A stretch of DNA of 64,000 nt from Patagioenas fasciata (taxonomy: Eukaryota > Chordata > Aves > Columbiformes > Columbidae), in NCBI RefSeq assembly GCF_037038585.1, contig NC_092520.1, positions 7,952,501 through 8,016,500 of the forward strand. Direction: 5' to 3'. This document shows, in pieces, positions 58,746 through 64,000 of the stretch. The notes beneath the pieces are model-generated. The model was not told where the DNA came from, did no database searches, and saw nothing but the letters and a program-made list of their open reading frames with translations. The position numbers and the translations under genes were made by a program. The stretch's first letter is position 1. Each line of letters opens with the position of its first letter.

Positions 58746-59354
58746 AGGTGGTTTTCACAAGTCCTTTCATCCACTTACCCTCCAGGTTTGGGAGGACAGG
58801 ACCTGAGCACTGGGGACATTCTGTGCAGCTTGAAAAATCAGATTATTTTCAGAAAATCTGTAGTTGCCCCAAGCAAGCAGAAGAGCAGGCAGACGTCATG
58901 CACCTTGAAAGGTTTATTGCAGTACCAGAATCCTTTTATATTCTTTGTAGAAGAATATAATAAATGTAAAAAAAAACCCCTTATGTTTTGTCTCAGGTAC
59001 AACTACATTTTTTTCTTCCCTTAGATGATTATAGCCAGTGACAAATCCCTCAGCTTCATGGCATAGTCAGAGCATTCATCTAGCCACATGCTGGTGGATG
59101 CAGTATCTGAGGGTGTCTCATAAAGGTGCTGATCCTAGAAATTCTGAGGTTGAATGTCCATATGTCATATTTCTAAACAAAGCAGGCTTTCAGAGTGAGC
59201 TGCTTGATAGAGGGTGTGAAAGGAGGGAGGCCTTGATTAGATTGTTTGAACAAAGAAAACAGGAGGAAAATCTCTGAAACTGATAAAGGAAAATGCTATT
59301 GAAACAGAACTATCAGTCCTCTTGCTTTTTCAAAGTTAAGTCACCCTACATATG

Positions 59355-59373
59355 TATATATATATATATATAT
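59355..59373. repeat. (TA)n microsatellite
   Basis: About nine TA units preceded by TATG and followed by a short T run. Confidence 0.9.
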
Positions 59374-61268
59374 TTTTAAATCTCCAGAATGACAAAGTCA
59401 TTTGGTTTTTATTGACCAGTGTGTCTTGATCTATCTGATGACATTTCCCAAGATTAATGTGTCTGTTTCTTGACAATGCTTATGCTTCATGATGCATCAC
59501 AATTATCCGCTGCTACTTGGTATGATAAGGAGGGACTCTTTTTATCTGCAACTGCATGACTTCTATCTGCATTTCAAATGGCAAGTAAACAGACAGGTCC
59601 TCTATCCATTTCTCTCATCTACCTTTTTGAAGTGAAAAAAAATTGAAATTCATGCTTAAGTTCCCAGTAAGATGCAGCATACTCTGGAGAGCAAATTGGA
59701 TCAGAAACATAAACAATGGAAAAACAGTAACCAAACCCCACAATGTATAAGGTACAGAACACACAAGCATCTCCCATTATTGTAAATGCTTGACTTTATA
59801 GCTGTTATTTATTTGTGTTAGTGAAAATGTCAAATTAATATTTATGAGCTCTCCTTAGTGCATTTGCCAGGGTTTTTTTCTCTGTTTTCAGTATAAATTG
59901 TCAGGCCAATGCTGTTATTCAGGATTGTCAAAGTATGTTTTTTAAACTCAATGGGAGTATCACGTTTTGACCTGATTCTGCAGGGATGTACCATTGTGCT
60001 TCATTTAAAGTTGTGAGCGATCCATTTGTCTGTAACATGACCCTTCACAGGCATAAAGTTAAACTTGTGTGCATTTGACTGAAGCCATGGAGTTTTTGTC
60101 ATAATAACTTTACAAACATCTCAGAAACAGGCTCAGTTAGAAATTTGTAACTGTTTTAATTAAACACTTTAGCGGAACATAAACCCTCAAGACAGACTGA
60201 AATTTAACTAACCATTGTTTAAATAAGTTTGGCGCAATTTCTTGGGTTTTTTTAAGATATCACACAACATAAAATGAATTTTGATTTTATCAATACTTCG
60301 TTCCTCTAATGGGACTGCCAACAGAAGAAGTGACCACAAATAGAAGCGTTCTTGGCATATATGTCCATTTTCTCATAGTGTTTTGGATGCAGGTTGCTCC
60401 CCCAGTGTTACGGAGATCTTCAATAGCTAAGAGGTGATAATGACTGGATATCCCTGTTATTAAACTAGAATAGACATGAAACAGTGATATAAAACTGAAA
60501 TATAATTGCATATATGTTGAGAGAGAATCAAAATATGCAATCTATTTATTTCTTTATTGGAAAAACAGAGGCAGGTTGTAAGAAATGCTTTGAGATTCAC
60601 TTTGTTAATTTATTTCCTTGCTTCCTTGTTTGTTTCCCCCTGTGTATTCTGTACTGTCTTTGGTAATTTTATTTGCTTCTTGGCCTTATTAGGTCCCTTG
60701 CTGGCAGCTTCTCCTTCTCTGGGGAGTGTTTCAGCTGAACCTTGGCATTCTGAATGTGCGTAATGTATCTGAATAATATACTCTATGTCATAATAAAACC
60801 AAAACACACGTTATGACTGGTATATCTTCAATAGGCAGGGACATGGCATCATTGTAGAAGGTACAAGGAAGGCTTCTGCTCCATGCACTTTTGTAATAAG
60901 AAAGGATGGCAGGTTGTGAGAATTCCTAAAGAATGGGATAGTAAACAACAAAAAGGTTTTTATAAAGCCTTTTACATAAATCAGTTGGTGAAGCCTGTTT
61001 TAATACTGTTCAAGACTGGCCATTTTATTGCAAAAAAAGAGATATCTGAGCTTGAGGGTTATGATAGAGCTGAATGAAGTGAGGCATTCTTATATGAAAA
61101 AGGAATTGAATGAATTGCTATTTTTCATTTAAGAAAGAGACAAATAAGAGGAAAATGGATAAAAGGATCCAAAACCACAAGAAAGAAGTTGGAATATTCT
61201 TTTCCTTTTGACACAAAAACGGCTGTTTTACATAATTAAGAACTAAAAAGTGTGTATCTATAGAAGCT

Positions 61269-61295
61269 CTTTTTTTTTTTTTTTTTCTTTTTTTG
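61269..61295. repeat. Poly-T tract
   Basis: T16-17, C, T7. It could be the antisense trace of a retroposed poly-A tail, but no retrogene body is recognised beside it. Confidence 0.85.
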
Positions 61296-61929
61296 GTAAT
61301 GGAAAGAGTCCATAAGAAGAAATCCAAGCCAAAGAGTAAATAAAAGAAGAGATTGCATATTTCATGTGTTCAGCAAAAATATCCAGAGTTACTACTGAGA
61401 AAAAGGATCTGAAATGTCATGGTCTCATGGCTTGAGCCTGCCACCAGCAGGGACAAGGATGGTTCTAGTCTATGTCCTATCTGCCCATTGAGAAGTTCTG
61501 CTGTTTCTCCCTAATGAGTCACGGTCACAGTCACATCTTACAGCGTAGGGACTGGACCAGCAGGTTGATGGTCTGATACTGTATTGTAGACCCTGTGAAT
61601 CATTTAATAAGAAATCCTCAGTGTGATGTGAAGCTGCTTTGATGAGTACTGAAATGTATTTTCCTGTGGTATAAATTAATGAAGCAGACTTGAAGAGTAT
61701 GCAAATTATTTATTGTCTTTGGCTGCATGTCAGGATAGCCCTCTTCTGAAAATAAACAGGAACAAACAAACAATGATCAAACTTTCAGTGCGATGAATTC
61801 ACTTACTACTTTATTTAACCAGTTATCAAACTCAGAAAAAAAAAAAGCTCTAAATAATGAAATAACTTGTTTGATGTGTATTTTCTGTCCTGGGAAGTGG
61901 GATATAGAGACAAGAACTTAACCAGGAAC

Positions 61930-62022
61930 TGAATTTCAGTTCTATCTCTGCCTTTTTTATGCACCCTTTCTTGAGCAAATCGCTTGGTCTCTGGGCCTGT
62001 CTCTATAATATTGCTGTTATTT
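61930..62022 (+). mobile_element. MIR-like SINE relic
   Basis: The order GAATTTCAGTTCTATCTCTG, then CTTGAGCAAATCGCTTGGTC, CTCTGGGCCTGTCTCTATAA and a TATTGCTGTTAT block follows the MIR consensus: 'tcccagctctgcc', 'ttgagcaaatcacttaac', 'ctctgggcctcagtttc' and 'tataatatggg'. Confidence 0.62.
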
Positions 62023-64000
62023 CTGAAGCCCAGAATCAAAGATGCTGCTTTTTAAGTTAGGCATGCCACTGAAAATCCAAATTTATATTCATTTGGGGTT
62101 TTTTTTTCAAGCATCTTCTAAACAGTTTTCACAGCTTTTTCCCACAAAACCATCAGATTGTGGATGATCTGAGTTCAAGGTAGTGTGCTTAAATTTTTGA
62201 AGAGCATTTAAACTCAGAACAATCAAATTGTGGCCCATTATTTATCTTTAGCACATCTGGTATGCCAGGTCCAGGATTTTATAGGTAAAGTCTTTTACAT
62301 GCTAATGTGCATATGTAAAGCTAGAGATCTCATTTTTTTATTTTCTAATAGTGCTATTTCTATATAGTGGGAATAGTTATTCCAAATCAGCACATGAGTA
62401 TTTCTGGCATGAACAAACATCCTAATATCTACATAGATCTGCAACTTATTGAATTATCTTCATGGGGAATATTGTCATGTTACTTTCCTCTTTATTAAAA
62501 ATATTCAAGTTTCACATCAATCTACTATTATTGAATAAAATACGGCCTGAGGCATAAAGTTCCTTCAATATTGTTAAAGGGATTGTTGTTATAACTTATC
62601 AAATAAGGTGTCAATATCTGGTATTCCTTTCGGAAAGTCTCAGCTCATACTGTAACACTGGCAAACAAAACCACCTGTGATAAGGAAGTTTTCTTGACCA
62701 TACATACATGCATACATCGGACTTGGGTGTTTTTTCCACTTGTTGGCATTTATGCCTGAGCACTGCAGGGACATTTCTAGCAACTCTTATGACAGGACAA
62801 TTGAGTCTCATCATCCTTCTGTTGTATCTGTTGACAGCTTTCCAATGCCATTAAAGACATCATAGAATTGATTTTCTACCTTCATCAGCTTCTGTCCTAC
62901 AGCGTAAGCTCCCATAATGAGGCTGAGCATTTGCCGTGTTTTCAGACCTTGAATCGATACGTTCTTTCCCTGAAACAATTACAAACCTTATCTTTTCAAG
63001 ATTTTCCTTTATCCTTATGTCAAACTCGTATAAAGCTACAACCAGAATCATTTCTCCATAGCATTATCTGTGGTCACTCATCTGTATTCAGTACAAGTAC
63101 ATTTTCTCTTCAAATGGTTTCCTGTAACTTCAGATATCACATTAAGCTGTCCAGCCATTGTCATCTAATCAGTAAAAACTCACTGCCGGCATTGCATGCG
63201 AATGCCTCTTGAATAAAGCCATGGTAGCAATTTGCTTCTTTTTAGTACATTCTGGCTTCTGTTTCTTGCAAATATGGAAGGTCTTTTCAAAGGTGAGATG
63301 GAGCTTCGGACTCCTTCTGACCTGTTTTGGTTCAGTCCTCCACACTGATCTTGAAAATTCCTTCTAGTTGCAGTCTGCAGATTCCTCTGGAGAGATTTTT
63401 CTAATCTTGTCCACTTTGTCTTCTCGTCCTTCCAAAAACCTGCACTTGGGTTCATTTGTGGTCTGAAATCCTGGAAATGTTCTCTCTTTTTTTCTGTGGT
63501 TTGGATAAGGAATTCTTCACTTCCCCTTCCAACCCCACTTCTCCACCTTTCTCCAAGGTTTGGGTCTGTTATTCCCAATACAATCTGATCTCCAGAATTA
63601 GGAATTTCACAAACCCTCCAAAATTGCACATTTGCCTCAGCAGTACCAAATCTGTTATACATTATTCAACTATTCCCTCTTTCCTTTGAGTTCTCTTATG
63701 AAATTGTATCTCTCTGAATAGCTTCATTCGTGTCTAGGAGCTCAATATTCATGTTTGTGCTGCAGATTCTGATAAATGATTTTCTCTGCCTCAGTCACAG
63801 GCTAATGTACAAATCTAGTACATCTGTGACGGAAATAATCCAAAGAAAATCTGCCTGTTCTTATCTCTGCTTGCCAAACTCTTGCTTTAAATTTTCTGTT
63901 TCCCTCCGTGTTTCTGGATAGATCCAGTTGCTTGGGAGTTTTTACTGCTCCTTTTCTTATTCACAACTTGTCTGAGATGCAATCTTCAATTTCTGTAGCT
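62023..64000. other. Unique non-coding DNA to the window end
   Basis: No gene or transposon is recognised. A 160-codon minus-strand frame (63180-63662) has no known domain, signal peptide or repeats and is within chance expectation. Confidence 0.45.

Larger units (their letters stand above)
58746..61929. other. Unique non-coding DNA, 3.2 kb
   Basis: No gene or transposon is recognised. Low-complexity patches are (TA)n at 59355-59373 and poly-T at 61269-61295. Confidence 0.5.

Noticed and set aside
61269..61295. Poly-T as the tail of an antisense processed pseudogene
   Set aside because: No recognisable gene body or target duplication is seen on the adjoining side.
63180..63662. 160-codon minus-strand frame
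   Set aside because: It has no recognisable domain. With about 6% stop codons per position, a rough estimate gives around 0.4 chance frames of this length in six frames of 64 kb, so it is not compelling alone.

Overview
This is nuclear DNA from a bird, most likely a gene-poor intergenic or long-intron region. The diagnostic evidence is the repeat content: I count 19 CR1 LINE copies or fragments with the CR1 3' tail of ATTCTGTG/ATTCTATG octamers, belonging to the tail families typical of avian genomes. They sit in AT-rich unique DNA with two retroviral solo LTRs and a few very old MIR-like and L2-like relics. I cannot name the species. I found no cellular protein gene, tRNA, rRNA, CRISPR array or prokaryotic feature. 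The long open frames come from repeats or are no longer than chance predicts.

Layout. From 1 to 11.4 kb: unique DNA with CR1 pieces at about 4.1, 6.7, 7.5 and 10.6 kb and a MIR-like relic at 5.6 kb. From 11,441 to 12,220: a 780-bp polypyrimidine pentanucleotide array (CCTCT with CCTCG, CCCCT and CCCTCT variants). From 13.8 to 16.3 kb: three CR1 copies, two of them fused head-to-tail at 16,085/16,086. From 16.3 to 31 kb: mostly unique DNA with a deeply degraded CR1 at 22.8 kb, a CR1 3' half at 24.9-25.7 kb, another old CR1 at 26.3 kb and a CR1 tail at 28.1 kb. From 31 to 45 kb: seven more CR1 copies and an antisense solo LTR at 42.1-42.7 kb. From 45 to 54 kb: a long, nearly repeat-free stretch. 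From 54.0 to 58.1 kb: an ancient L2-type LINE split by a 2.8-kb antisense CR1 that still carries a 747-residue endonuclease/reverse transcriptase frame. From 58,402 to 58,739: a solo LTR flanked by a perfect 6-bp target duplication. From 58.7 to 64 kb: unique DNA with simple repeats and one MIR-like relic.

No genes act together here; the window reads as a layered record of retrotransposition. The oldest layer is MIR-, L2- and deep CR1-like relics. The middle layer is the many short 5'-truncated avian CR1 copies, which fall into about six tail families. Younger events are the long CR1 at 54.9-57.6 kb, the solo LTR at 58.4 kb and the expanded pentanucleotide array. Family names and relative ages rest on recognition by eye, not on alignment.
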